Shown: positions 20,295-32,200 of the stretch, piece by piece | How the letters are laid out: the number at the start of each line of letters is the position of its first letter | Numbering within the stretch: the stretch's first letter is position 1 | Position numbers and translations under genes: made by a program | Assembly (NCBI GenBank): GCA_013399695.1 | Contig: VXAU01002071.1 | Span: 421,958 to 485,957 of the forward strand | DNA: 64,000 nt | From: Formicarius rufipectus | Taxonomy: Eukaryota; Chordata; Aves; Passeriformes; Formicariidae | Direction: 5' to 3' | Notes under the pieces: generated by a model | Database searches by the model: none | The model's input: only the letters and a program-made list of their open reading frames with translations | Told to the model about the DNA's origin: nothing

Positions 20295-20972
20295 TATGTT
20301 TATTTTACTTCGGGCTTATAATGCTCATTTTGTTTACTTATGCTCATTTTGTTTATGCCTATTTTGTTTATGCTCATTTAACTAGGACTTATGATAATGC
20401 TTATTTTCTATGCTTTTATACTTATCATAGAATTTGCTTCGCTGTAGCAAAACTCACACAGTGCCCTTGAAAGGGCCATACCAAGAGGCCTAAAGCTTCT
20501 TGGACCAATTAAAACAGCCAGGATACCCGATGATTAATCAGAAAACATGTCAAAAGAACAAGATAAGTCCAATTAGACCAGTTACAGTTGCCAACAAGAC
20601 TGGCTTGAACCAGTTTTGAGCAAAAGGTAAAAAGTTCACAGGAGGAAGACATGTTACTTCATCCCTAAAGACCCCCAGGGACCCCTGCCCTGAATTACCA
20701 GGAGGAACAGCACACATGCAAGAAGATACAGCACGGAGTAGAGAAAATGAAAATCAGTTCCTGAGACTCATTATAATAACCCTGCCTTCTCTAAGAAAAT
20801 GTTTATGCATAAAAGAAAAATGAATATGTATAACTTAGTTGCATTATAAACCCTTTGTTAACTCAACCAGGGGTGCATGTTTTTGGAGGAGCGATCCCCC
20901 CTGCGGGCCTGGAATAAACATACTCCTCTATAACCTCAGTGGATTATAGGGGTTTTTATTCCTCAAAACAGA
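20295..20972 (+). mobile_element. Solo LTR of an avian endogenous retrovirus
   Basis: An AT-rich block unlike its GC-rich surroundings. It has repeated TTATGCTCATTTTGTTTATG near its start, a TATA box (TATAAA, 20845-20850), a poly(A) signal (AATAAA, 20913-20918) and an end reading GGTTTTTATTCCTCAAAACA. TATA to AATAAA spacing of about 65 bp and a CA terminus fit an LTR. No gag, pol or env sequence is present. It is antisense to DSTYK, in intron 1. I could not define the target-site duplication. Confidence 0.65.
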
Positions 20973-21289
20973 GTAAGAGTTTAGGATATGCTGGATGCAG
21001 GCAGAGAAACTACCCAGTTCTGCCATAATTCACAGCTCCTCTGTAGTAACAACAATGGGTTCCCTTCACGGGGTTGCAATTACCCATGTGGCTTCCACTG
21101 ACACGCATCATAATGGCATTTAGGCAAAAGATCGGGCACTGCTGCCCCCACGGCCCACCCAGACACCCCCAGAGCACCAGGAAGCTGCTCCTGCACCCTG
21201 GAATGGGTGTCAGGAACTCGGCATTCCAGCTGCACCCACCAGCAGGGTGATGCCTTTAAAAGGAAGCCTTTCAGAGAGGGGGTTACTGC

Positions 21290-21395
21290 ACTGGGTGGGG
21301 GTTTGGGGTGTCTGTGCGGGGCCAGGAGGTGGACTCGGATGATCCTGGTGGGTCCTTTCCAACTCAAGATACTCTTATTCTATTCTACTGGAAAG
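21290..21395 (+). mobile_element. CR1 LINE 3' end fragment
   Basis: A sense CR1 terminus of the GGTGTCTGTGCGGGGCCAGG type, with ATGATCCTGGTGGGTCCTTT, CCAACTCAAGATA and TTCTATTCTACT at the end. Confidence 0.8.
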
Positions 21396-23504
21396 AGCCC
21401 ACCTGGAGCTCTTTGGCAGATCAGTGGAGGACTCGTGGAAGGCCCAAAAAGTCAAGATAATGCAGCTGTCAAGGTCAAAACCACCAAGGGTTTAACTCTT
21501 CCCTGGGTTAGGGCAGTGTGACCCCTTTCTCCAGAGCTCCAGGTTTAACTGTTCCCTGGGCTAGAGCAGTGTGTCCCCTTTCTCCAGAGCTCCAGAGGGC
21601 CCAGTGGGTCACTAAGGCCAACTCTTCCAAGTTTTAGGGCTTGGCTCCACAGCACATTCCTGTCAAAAATCAGAAATCAATGCAATCATCTCTGAATCAG
21701 TGACAGCTCCACCCACGCTTTAGAACATCAACTACTTCACACCTACCAAATCCCAGGAGTGCCACTGCAAAAGCCTGTTGACTAAAATCCAGGAATACTG
21801 ACACCAAAGCAGCAAGCCCTCCATCCTGGCATCGGGGAAAGGCATTCCTGCAAAATTGCCTTGTGTGTGTCAAGACCAGGGTTGCTGAGACAGCAGGAGA
21901 AGGAACAACCTCTGCCAGCAATTCCCCAGGACAACCAACCACAGCCCCTCCAGAAACTGTCCCACTTCCAGCAGCCCGGGCAGGGAAGACACTTTGCTAA
22001 GAGCCAGAAGGTTCTAGAGCAGCCTAAAACTGGGGAAGAGCTTCACTCCCTCAGGGCAGCCCCAGCAGATACCTGTCCCAACCTGGACAGCTCAACTACA
22101 CAGACACACTGTGCCAGGGGCTCCTGTCAAGAGCAGCTGAGCTGCCCAAGGAAGTTCCTCAATACCTGTATCTCCTCCAGAGCAGCAGGACACACTGTCA
22201 TCACCCTCCTGACTCATCTCCCAGCTGCAGCACCAGTTGCAGCATCATGGACTGAGGATTCCAAGCTCAGTGGGATGGAACAAGTCCCTGTGTTCACCCA
22301 GGCTCTGGATTCTTTCCCAAGTTCTCCACAGAGCTTTTCCCACACAGCCTGAGCAGCTTTGTATGCTCACAGCACTGGGACAACTCTGGGAGCATGAAAT
22401 TTAGGGATACAAACAAATTCCTCAGCTGCTGCACTTCAGGAACACAAAACAGATGCGGTGGCACCACAGCTGCTTCCTGGGCCAGACCCGGAGGGACCAG
22501 GGATGAAATGGGAAATGGGAGACCCCAGGCCCCAAATCTGCCACAGATTTCAAACCACCAAGACTGCCCTGATACGGGGCAAACTTGCCAGAACAGCAGC
22601 TTCTTAAAGAGAGAATCAACTACAGCACAGCAGAGGAGCTCCAGCAGGGATGTTAAAGGGAAGGTCCTGTTTCACCAGGGCTATTAAAATTCTCCTAATG
22701 AGTCATGTTCTGGCAGCCAAAATTGCTTCAGCACTCAAGCCCCAAGAAAACAAGATACTCCTCAACACTACAAACCAAGGAGAACACAGCATATTCTGGT
22801 GCTCACTGACACCATTCCACTCCTCTGGCTTCATTAAAATCAAATTTGGAGCACCACCACACTGCTTGTGTCTTAAACCCGTTGAAGGCTTCTTTAATAT
22901 CTTGTCCAAAAGGTACTTTTCCTTCCAATCTCCCATCTGAAAACAGACTGCTGCAGGAGTTTTGTCACCCCAGCACCAAAGTGGCTCAGCAAACCCCTCT
23001 CCTGCATCTCAGCCCCACAAAACCCTGAGTGCTGACCCCCCCCTAAAAATCAAGTCTGGCAAAGGTTAAGAGAGAAATCACTTTTCCAAGCGTGACTGAC
23101 TCTTCTAACTGTTCCTTAAACAAGCCTTTCAAGATCCACAACCTCACAGAGCAGCCACATCAAGTGACCAAAGGGCCAGAGCTGGCTAGGAGCTCACAAA
23201 AGATCAGGAGCTGCAAAAACCCCACAAATAGCACATTGAAGCCTTCATCTATGAGATAAAGAATTGCTTTGATCTGGTCACACTCACTGAACCTTCTGCT
23301 GGAATCCAGACTGCCCTTCAGCTACCAAGCATGAAGAAAGCAATTCAGACAGTGCTGCACAGGCAGAGCCTTCGGAAGGGCAGAGAGGAGGCAGAGCTGC
23401 CTGTCCCCCACTCCAGGGGATCGGATTTGTGGGTACTTCTGGATAAAAAAAATGATTGAACTGCAGCAGCTTAAGTGAAGTTATTGAAGTCCAGCATGGA
23501 TATA

Positions 23505-23812
23505 TAAATGGAATCCCAGACTGGCTTGGGTTGGAAGGGACCTTAAGGTTCATTCCATGGGCAGAGACATCTTCCACCAGCCCAGGTTACTCCAAACCTC
23601 ATCCAATCTGGCCTTGGGCACTTCCAGGGATGGGGCAGCCACAGCTTCTCTGGGCAGCCTGCACCAGGGCCTGCCCACCCTCCCAGCCAGGAATTCCTTC
23701 CCAGTATCCCATCCAAACCTTCCCTCCTTCAGCTAAAAGCCATTCCCCTTGTCCTGACTCTCTATGCCCTTGTGAAAAGTCCCTTTCCAGTTCTCTTGGA
23801 GCCACTCTTGGA
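23505..23812 (-). mobile_element. CR1 LINE 3' fragment
   Basis: The plus strand reads GGAATCCCAGACTGGCTTGG, GTTGGAAGGGACCTTAAGG, GGGATGGGGCAGCCACAGCT and AAGCCATTCCCCTTGTCCTG, a reverse-complement CR1 tail. Confidence 0.9.
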
Positions 23813-24111
23813 AAACCCAGAGCCTTCTTCTCCCCAGGACACACCCCTGAAACACCTCTCTTCTTTCGTGCCCCCAGCCTGTGAGCAGCATTTCTTGCAC
23901 AAGTTCCCACCAGCAGCCCCAGTTGCAAAGCCTGGAATTTAACATTCATGCCACACTGAGATATCCCAAGCCCAGGAAGCACAAAAGTCAACCCCCAGAT
24001 CTGGCTGTGCCCCCACTCACTCAGAGCACCAGCAAGGCCCCCAGGTCATGGCAGTGGTTGGGACCCTGTGCTTGTCCATCACTGGGTATTTTACAGGCAC
24101 CTCAGGGGGCT

Positions 24112-24425
24112 CAAATTGCACAAACAGTTGGGGTTCAAAAAGATCACCCAGTCCAACCTCCTCCCAAGGCAGGGCCACCTGGAGCAGGTGACAAACTCAT
24201 CCAGGTGGGGTTGGGATGTCTCCAGAGAGGGACACTCCATGCCCAACCTGGGCAGATGTTCCAGGCTCTGCCACCTCCAGGAAAAGAAGTTCTTCTTCAT
24301 GTTGAGGTGGGACTTGCTGTGGTTTAGTTTATGGCCATCACTGCTCACCACTGAAAGGGGCCTGGCCCCATCCTGACACCCCCTGGAGACACCTGCATGG
24401 ACTCTGCACAGCAGAGAGGGTGTCA
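24112..24425 (-). mobile_element. CR1 LINE 3' fragment, diverged
   Basis: The plus strand reads TTCAAAAAGATCACCCAGTC, CAACCTCCTCCC and CTCCAGAGAGGGACACTCCA. It then reads AGGAAAAGAAGTTCTTCTTC, the reverse complement of an older CR1 subfamily tail. It may continue weakly toward 24690. Confidence 0.75.
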
Positions 24426-25061
24426 CTGTTGCTGCACAGCAGAACAGGACACAGGGTACCAACACTCCTGAAGGACCTCCCAGGGGATGCCACAAAGCCA
24501 ACCAGGAGTTCAGGCTGTGGCACCTGACAAGGCAGGCTTGGAACTCACTGTCTGGAGAGCTGAGAGATGTTCCTGCATGGACATGAGCAGCTCCTGCTCC
24601 TGACAGGACCTCTGCCAAGGACATGAGCTGGTGCTGCATCCTGGATCCAGAGGGTGGATCACTCGGAGACATGTGATCAACACTTCAAAACCTGGGGCTG
24701 CAGGGAGCCCTGGAGCATGTGCATCCCAGCAAGTCCTGCATCAAAGGAGGCCTGACCAAGAACAAGAGTGTCTCTCACCAAGACTCAGCTCAACACTCAG
24801 CAGAAGCTGAGCTTGAATTTATGGAATCTACAGAAGCCCTAAGCACTTACTCATCCCTCTTCCAAGGAATGCCAACTGCTCTGCTGGCCTTGCTTGTCTC
24901 TCTGTTCCCTTTCCAAGGCTACAAGAGGACAATGGTGCCTGAAGAAGGCCAGGCCCTCCTCCTGCAGACACTGAGGGGTTTCAGAGAAACCCTCCCATCT
25001 CTGAGCTGCTGGTGAGGATTTGTAGCAGGCCGAGACCATCACAGGACTTACGGTTGTATCA

Positions 25062-25173
25062 ATTGAGGTGTCCAAGGCCATGTTGGATGGGGCAACCTGG
25101 TCTAGTGGCAGGTGGTGGAAGCGGATGAGTTTTTAAGGTCCCTTCCAACCCCAAACCATCCTGGGATTCTACA
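25062..25173 (+). mobile_element. CR1 LINE 3' end fragment
   Basis: A sense CR1 terminus: AGGTGTCCAAGGCCATGTTG, CAACCTGGTCTAGTGGCAGG, TTAAGGTCCCTTCCAACCCC and TGGGATTCTAC. Confidence 0.85.
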
Positions 25174-26844
25174 AACCAAGCTTTAGTTCCACCTCACCAC
25201 AAATCCACCAGGATGGAGGTGCTGATAATTCCAGGAGGAAACATCATCAATCAATACTCACGACCAGCAGTTCCTCCAGGAGCAGCTGTAACTTCAGCAG
25301 CTCCAAAGCCTGCAGGACGAAGTCCCACCCTCTCCCTACCCTGAAGCTCATTGGCAAAGTGCCTCCTGCCATCTGCCTGAGGAGCTGCTCCACAAACATC
25401 CCCCCAGTCCCCTCTCCACAGTTACCACACCCCTAAACCCAACTTCTGACCGTCACCATTAACACCACTAGAGGAGCCTCCATCCTTTGGGGACCCCCGT
25501 GGGATCAGCACAGCAGTGACACTTTAACCAGCACAAAGACCCTCAGAGGATCAGGGTGACAACTACTCCAGAGCCTCTGGACCACCCCCTCACCCATAAA
25601 ACACATTTACTCCAGGAGGTTTTAGGCAGCAGAGCCCAGCCTGGCTGTAACACTCCAGCTGCTGCACATCTGGGGTCAGCTCAGCTCACAGAAATGCCTC
25701 AAATAAGGCAAAAGAAATATCAACCCCCTCGGGTTTCTACATCAAAGAGCTCAAATTAAAAAAAAAAATCAAATTAAAAAAATAAAAAAACAACCCCAAT
25801 TAGCAGGAAGGAGTTGATGGGGGTTTTTCTTTTCATATTTCAGTAAACCCCACTGCTGAGTCCTTCATTCAGGGTTTGTTTGCCCACAAAACACACCAGT
25901 CCCCACCACCAGGAACCCAAAGCTCCCAGACCTGTGCAGGCTGAACTGCAGGATGGTCCCAGCATTTGAACAAACCCTTCTTTAAAAGCCAATTCGTGCC
26001 AAGGCAGAGCCAGAGAACAGACAGGATCTTGTTGGCTCCTTCAGAGACACAGACAGAGCAAACCAGACTTTCCCTTCCCTCATCAACAGCAGCAGCTGGA
26101 AGGCAATTATTATGATTTCCCTTGAATTCAGTTCCCTTCTCACACTCTGAGGAGCAAGTGCTGGTCCTACACTCCCAGAGTGGTCAGTGACAGTCATTTA
26201 TTGGTGAACTTTGCTGTCATCCTCCTGGGCAGGGGAGGGGGGATGTAAAAGGACCTGTTTCTCCCTGAAGTCCCAGCTCAGCTCCCCTGAGGGTCAGGGG
26301 CCACTACTCTGCAGATTCTCAGCCCTGGCTGTTGGCAGAGTAACCCAGGCTGGCCTTCAGCTCTTGATCCAGAGGGCACTTCCCTTTCCATGCTGTTCCA
26401 CAAGTTCTACAGGAGCCTCCAGAGCAAACTTGTCACGTTTGTTTGGTTTCCAAGACATCTGCATTGACTTGTACAGTTTATTTTCCACTCCAGCCCAGGC
26501 AGTGTGTCCTGTCCACTCCACTCCCCACTCCCTCTGCCTCACTAAAAGGCTGCAGAACTCTTTGGTCAGAATTTCCCTCACTTTGGCACCACCTGAAGGG
26601 CAGATCCTGGGAAAAGGTGGGTGTGACCTCAGTGAGAACTGTGCTCCTTAAACCCTCTGACCCCTGAAAACCTTCCCGTGTTACACAGGGGAAAACCTTC
26701 CCCACCAGCCATCACAGCCCAGGGAACACCAGACAGATGTAACACAAACTGCACAGCAACAAGGAGCTCTTGGTATTATAAATGAAATTAGTATTATTAC
26801 TAACATAATAAAGATTCTTAAACAACCACTCTGGGTTAATCAGG

Positions 26845-27308
26845 CACAAAGCCCACCCAGTGCCACCCCCTGCCATGGGCAAGGACACCTTTCACCAGCC
26901 CAGGTTGTTCCAACCCCATCCAACCTGGTCTTGGACACTTCCAGGGATCCAGGGGCAGCCATAGCTTCTCTGGGCAACCTGTTCCACCCTCACAGGGAAG
27001 AATTCCTTCCCAATATCCCATCTATCCTTGCCCTCTGGCACTGGGAAGCCATTCCCCTTGTCCTGGCACTCCAGAATAGTCTCTCTCCATCCTCCCGCTC
27101 AACTCCCTCGAGCCAATGAAAAGCTGCAATTGGGTCATCCCAAATCCTCCTCCTCTCCAGGCTGAGCATCCCAAACACAAACCTCACACAGTCCCTCTTT
27201 GGCTCTCCCCTGTCCTGGCTGTGCCCACTTCCCAAAATCCTGCTGTCCCCAGCCTGGTGTGAGGGGGGAACCCTGCCCAGCCCTTCACAGACCCTTTCCA
27301 GCTCCATA
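26845..27308 (-). mobile_element. CR1 LINE 3' fragment
   Basis: The plus strand reads CTGCCATGGGCAAGGACACC, TTTCACCAGCCCAGGTTGTT, GGGAAGAATTCCTTCCCAAT, CCTCCTCCTCTCCAGGCTGA and, at the end, CAGCCCTTCACAG. It is one of the longest CR1 pieces. Confidence 0.85.
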
Positions 27309-27727
27309 GATGGGCAAAATTAACCCCAAAGCAGCACCTTTTACACTAATTTTTTTTTAATACATAGACTGAAAACCTCAACACTTGGGTTTTCAAACCA
27401 CAACTGTGAGTGCAAGACAAGCAGGGACAAGCACCCTGGACAAGGAGCCAAGAGAGATGACTCAGGAGCCGTTTGGAAAATGAATGAAGAAGATCTTTAT
27501 AAATGTTCCACGTCACGCAAAAACTCTTCTCCCACGAGACAGTCTTATGGAAAGCTGGAGCTGTGCACGTGGCAGGAGAGCTCCCCACCCCGCAGCAATG
27601 TTTGTCAACAGCACCAGACGACCCTACAAATGCTGAATAAACCCACCTCCCTCCTCTCCTTCCCAGGGAGACAAACACACCACGGGGAGCACCGACCCCC
27701 TCAGCCCATCCCTCCCTGGAGAGGGGC

Positions 27728-27872
27728 CTCACCATGGAATGTCCTGAGCTGGAAGGACCCACAAGGACCATCCAGTCAAACTCCTGGCCCTGCACAGACA
27801 CCCCAAAATCTCACCCTGTTCCTCAGAGTGTAGTACAACCCCTCCTGAATCTTTCCCTGAGATCCAACCAAC
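27728..27872 (-). mobile_element. CR1 LINE 3' fragment
   Basis: The plus strand reads CCATGGAATGTCCTGAGCTG, GAAGGACCCACAAGGACCAT and CCCTGCACAGACACCCCAAA, the reverse complement of a CR1 subfamily tail also seen at 57450 and, in sense, at 59330. Confidence 0.8.
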
Positions 27873-28062
27873 TCCCTGCCTCAGCCCCCAATCCCTGCTC
27901 CCTTCCCCACATCAGGCCTCTCACACCCCCAGGGAAGACCCCCAGCCCACCCAAACCAAACCACAGATCCCACCCAAGTTGAACCCTTCACGCTCCTCCT
28001 GCACCCCAACACTCTTAAGGCCCATCAGAGACACCCCCACCCCCAGAGAGGTCCATTTTCCC

Positions 28063-28990
28063 NNNNNNNNNNNNNNNNNNNNNNNNNNNNNNNNNNNNNN
28101 NNNNNNNNNNNNNNNNNNNNNNNNNNNNNNNNNNNNNNNNNNNNNNNNNNNNNNNNNNNNNNNNNNNNNNNNNNNNNNNNNNNNNNNNNNNNNNNNNNNN
28201 NNNNNNNNNNNNNNNNNNNNNNNNNNNNNNNNNNNNNNNNNNNNNNNNNNNNNNNNNNNNNNNNNNNNNNNNNNNNNNNNNNNNNNNNNNNNNNNNNNNN
28301 NNNNNNNNNNNNNNNNNNNNNNNNNNNNNNNNNNNNNNNNNNNNNNNNNNNNNNNNNNNNNNNNNNNNNNNNNNNNNNNNNNNNNNNNNNNNNNNNNNNN
28401 NNNNNNNNNNNNNNNNNNNNNNNNNNNNNNNNNNNNNNNNNNNNNNNNNNNNNNNNNNNNNNNNNNNNNNNNNNNNNNNNNNNNNNNNNNNNNNNNNNNN
28501 NNNNNNNNNNNNNNNNNNNNNNNNNNNNNNNNNNNNNNNNNNNNNNNNNNNNNNNNNNNNNNNNNNNNNNNNNNNNNNNNNNNNNNNNNNNNNNNNNNNN
28601 NNNNNNNNNNNNNNNNNNNNNNNNNNNNNNNNNNNNNNNNNNNNNNNNNNNNNNNNNNNNNNNNNNNNNNNNNNNNNNNNNNNNNNNNNNNNNNNNNNNN
28701 NNNNNNNNNNNNNNNNNNNNNNNNNNNNNNNNNNNNNNNNNNNNNNNNNNNNNNNNNNNNNNNNNNNNNNNNNNNNNNNNNNNNNNNNNNNNNNNNNNNN
28801 NNNNNNNNNNNNNNNNNNNNNNNNNNNNNNNNNNNNNNNNNNNNNNNNNNNNNNNNNNNNNNNNNNNNNNNNNNNNNNNNNNNNNNNNNNNNNNNNNNNN
28901 NNNNNNNNNNNNNNNNNNNNNNNNNNNNNNNNNNNNNNNNNNNNNNNNNNNNNNNNNNNNNNNNNNNNNNNNNNNNNNNNNNNNNNNNNN
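28063..28990. other. Assembly gap (928 N)
   Basis: A run of 928 N bases. The right flank is very GC-rich and begins inside the TMCC2 5' UTR. The gap therefore covers the TMCC2 promoter and possibly DSTYK exon 1. Any reading frame drawn across it is meaningless. Confidence 0.98.
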
Positions 28991-29052
28991 GCCCCCGGAG
29001 CGCCGCCCGCCGCCGCCCCCCCAATCCCCACCACAGCCACGGCGCCCCCGCT
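28991..29052 (+). other. TMCC2: TMCC2 5' UTR (partial) in a CpG-rich block
   Basis: Sixty-two bases between the gap and the TMCC2 start codon, dominated by G and C with repeated CCGCC. They are the visible part of the 5' leader. The transcription start is presumably inside the gap. Confidence 0.6.
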
Positions 29053-29232
29053 ATGAAGCGGTGCCGGTCGGACGAGCTGCAGCAGCCCGAGGAGGATCCC
29101 GGCGCCGCGGGGGAGCCGCCGCCGCCGCCGGGGTACGGCGCGATGGAGGGCAAGGCCGGGGACGGGGCGGCGGCGGGGCCCGAGGTGGGCACTGCGCCGT
29201 CGCTGCCGCGCTCCAAGCCCCCCGACCTGAAG
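29053..29232 (+). CDS. TMCC2: TMCC2 exon 1 (start codon)
   Basis: Sixty codons ending at a GTGAGC donor. It opens with the family-specific MKRCRSDELQQ and closes SLPRSKPPDLK, both as in mammals. The middle is proline, glycine and alanine-rich and shorter than in mammals. The ATG is chosen because the conserved MKRCRSDEL begins there. Confidence 0.95.
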
Positions 29233-32200
29233 GTGAGCGGCGGGGACATCCCGGGGGGGCATCCCGGGTGGCATTCCTCGGGGACATCCCGGGGGGACAT
29301 CCACCCGTGGGATGGAGCTCGGGGGGTGCCGCCGTTCCCACACGCGGTGCCCACCCTGCTACAGGTGTGACCTTGGAGGGTACAGGGTGGCGTCGGGATG
29401 AGGATGCGCCACGGATGGGGACGATGTCGGGATGGGGGTACTCCCGGGATTGGGGCTGCGCCAGGGATGGGAATGCTCCCGGGATGGAAGTGCGCCAGGG
29501 ATCGGGAAGGTCCTGGGATGGGGAGGTCCCTGCAAATAGGTTGCTCCTGGGATAGGAAAGCTCCTGGGATGGGGATGGTCTCAGGATGGGCACGGTCCCA
29601 GGATGGGGATGATCTCAGGATGGGGATGATCACAGGATGAGGATGCTCCGGGGATGGGGATGGGGTCGGTCCCGGGATGGGGATGCTCCTGAATGGGTAT
29701 GCTCCAGCGATGGGGACGGTCCCGGGCAGGGATGGTCCCAGGCAGGGCTGTCCCCCAGCATAGGGGCTGCGCGGCCCCCGGTCCATCCGTGCCCGGTGCG
29801 GGGGGGTCGCTCCGGGAGGATCCGGGGCTGCGGCAGCCGGGAAGTGACGGTGTGGAAATGGCCCCGAAGCTGCTCCTGGCGGGAAGGAGCCGATCCAACG
29901 GGAGAGAAGGAACCCATCCCGCGGTAGGGAAGGAGCCCATCCCGCGGGAGGGAAGGAGCCGATCCCACGGCAGGGAAGGAGCCCAACCCGCAGCAGGGAA
30001 GGAGCCGATCCCACGGCAGGGAAGGAACTGATCCCACAGGAGAGAAGGAGCCGATCCCACGGCAGGGAAGGAGCCCAACCCGCAGCAGGGAAGGAGCCGA
30101 TCCCTCTACAGGAGGAGGATGGGACGATCCCGCGGGAAATTGGGCAGAAGATTCCCGCGGGTTTGGAATCACAGCAGCTCCGACCCCCGGCTGTTCAACA
30201 GGGTCCTGCTGGCGAGGACACGGTGGGGTTTGATCCTGCAGAGATGGATTCCCTGCAGGAAAACCCCTGGAACGTGGGGATTTCCAGGCTCTGTAGTGGC
30301 CATGGCAGTCAAAGGTGGTCACATCGTGCTGGTCCAGAGGTGCTGCTGCCACTCTCTGGTTTCAAAAAGACCCAGGAGAAGTGGGAGATGTCCCTGGTCT
30401 CCCGTGGGCAGCCTGGGATCCGGGAAGGACCCCTTGCCATGGATACCCCAGGTGGCTGCTTGGCCTAGAAGGTCTCCCTGGTATGGTCAAGGTCATGCAG
30501 AAGCTGAGGAGGAGGTCCAGGAGTGTCAGGCTGCTGCTGTGCCTGCAGGCACCCCTTCCACACAGGCAGCCAGCAATTGAAACCCCTCTCCCTAAAGGAG
30601 AACTCGGCTGCTTTAAGCACAGGAAGCCCAACGGCTGCTGGATGTGACACATAAGGCCTCTTCCTTGAGAAGCAGCTCCTGCTCCAGAGGCTGTTTGGGC
30701 TTTGCTGTGTTGAGTTTCAAAAAGCAGCTGGAGGGGAGAGCAAGGGCAGGGACATCCACTGGCTGGGAGGGTGGGCAGGCCCTGGCCCAGGCTGTCTGGG
30801 GAAGCTGTGGCTGCCTCATCCCTGGAAGTGTCCAAGGCCAGGTGGGATGGGAACCAGCTCTAGTGAAAGGTGTCCCTGCCCATGGACCTGGATGAGCTTT
30901 AAGGCCCCTTCCAACCCAAACCATTCTGTGACTGTGTGAGTCTCTGATCCATGGGGATGTGGTGCTCAGGGCCATGCAAGGCTGGGATATCTTTATATCC
31001 TTACCTCGAGCTTAGCTTGGCTTAGCCAAGGTGGCACTCCTCATGCACATCATCCCTCAGCGTCATCCCCCATCCTTTCCTCATCCCACCTGGAGCCCTT
31101 TTTGCCTGCACAGAGGATCAGAAAGGTGTGGGAGCGTGGTGCACAGGGAGCTGCAGCTCCAGAGGCTGTGAGGAGCACAGCAAACACTCCTGGCTGGGCA
31201 CATCCAGCCCTGGAGCTGGAGCTCAACCGGCTCTGCAGCCTCGTCCCGCTGGCAGCGCCCTCTGTAGCCAACTGCCCATTGATTTTATCGACCCGAGCCT
31301 GGTACCCTGATGCAGCTTTGCTTCCAGGGCTCACCTTTAACGCCTCTGGTAGCTCAGCAATTAATTCCCTGCATGGAATAAATCATCCAGCTGGCTTCCG
31401 TGGGCAGAGCAGACGGAAAGCTGTCCCCTGGGAGCTGCCCGCAGCCCCGGGCGCTCTGCCTGGCCCTGCCACAGCCACCACGAGCAGCCACTTCCCCTCC
31501 TGCTGCTGCAGTTTGGGGCATCTTGAGTACAGTCTGAGGATTTTCCTGCCCCAAACACCCCCACTGGAGCTTCATGGTGGGGTGGGGGCCAAACAAGCTG
31601 GCCTTTGGTGCCTCTGCTTTCCCCAGGCTGGCGCCGTGCCACCCACCAAGCCGACAGACTCATCTCCCCGTGGAGCAGTGTAAACTTCCCTCTGCTGCCA
31701 GCTGAAGATGGATTTGAGCTGGCAACCTGGAGCCAACGGGCTGCCTTGTGTCATCTCCATCCCTGGGCCCCGGCAGATCCATGGCAGCTCTCCCTTCCCC
31801 AGCCCTGACTCCTGGAGCTCTGTGAGGAGCTCCTCACGAAGTGAGGGCTTCGTTCGGGGAAAAGAGGAAAAACAAGTTCTGGCAGGGAGGGAAGCTGATG
31901 TGTGATGCTTAGTTGTGCTCCAAAATACAGCAGGTGGCAGGGATTTCTGTGCTCTGCAGCACAGTGAGTGGATCCACACAAAATCCTGCAGAAGGACACA
32001 TCCAACCTCTCATGGCTGTGGGGGTGTCCCACCACCACTTGGTCCCATTCCCACCCTCCCCAGGCATCTCTGTGTTGAGTGTCTTCTCTGGGTCTCTCTC
32101 TCTGTTCTCCCCAATGGTCTGGTCTGGCCAAGGGCTGAAAGTTGAAACCTGGCATCATTCCCATCTCTAGTTTCACGATCCTGACCTTTGTGGCTCCTGC

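Larger units (their letters stand above)
20171..28062. other. DSTYK intron 1 and upstream flank; exon 1 not found
   Basis: Nearly 8 kb with no sequence matching the expected DSTYK N-terminus on the minus strand. It contains the solo LTR, six CR1 pieces and otherwise unique DNA, with an A-rich run near 25757-25792. No CpG-rich promoter is visible before the gap. Confidence 0.6.

Noticed and set aside
20171..28062. DSTYK exon 1 in the visible part of intron 1
   Set aside because: No minus-strand segment resembles the family N-terminus or has an ATG followed by a donor in the right phase within CpG-rich DNA.
27921..30014. Very long open frames on both strands across 27.9-30.0 kb
   Set aside because: Most of their length is the 928-base N gap, and the rest is minisatellite. 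Only 29053-29232 (plus) is a real exon.
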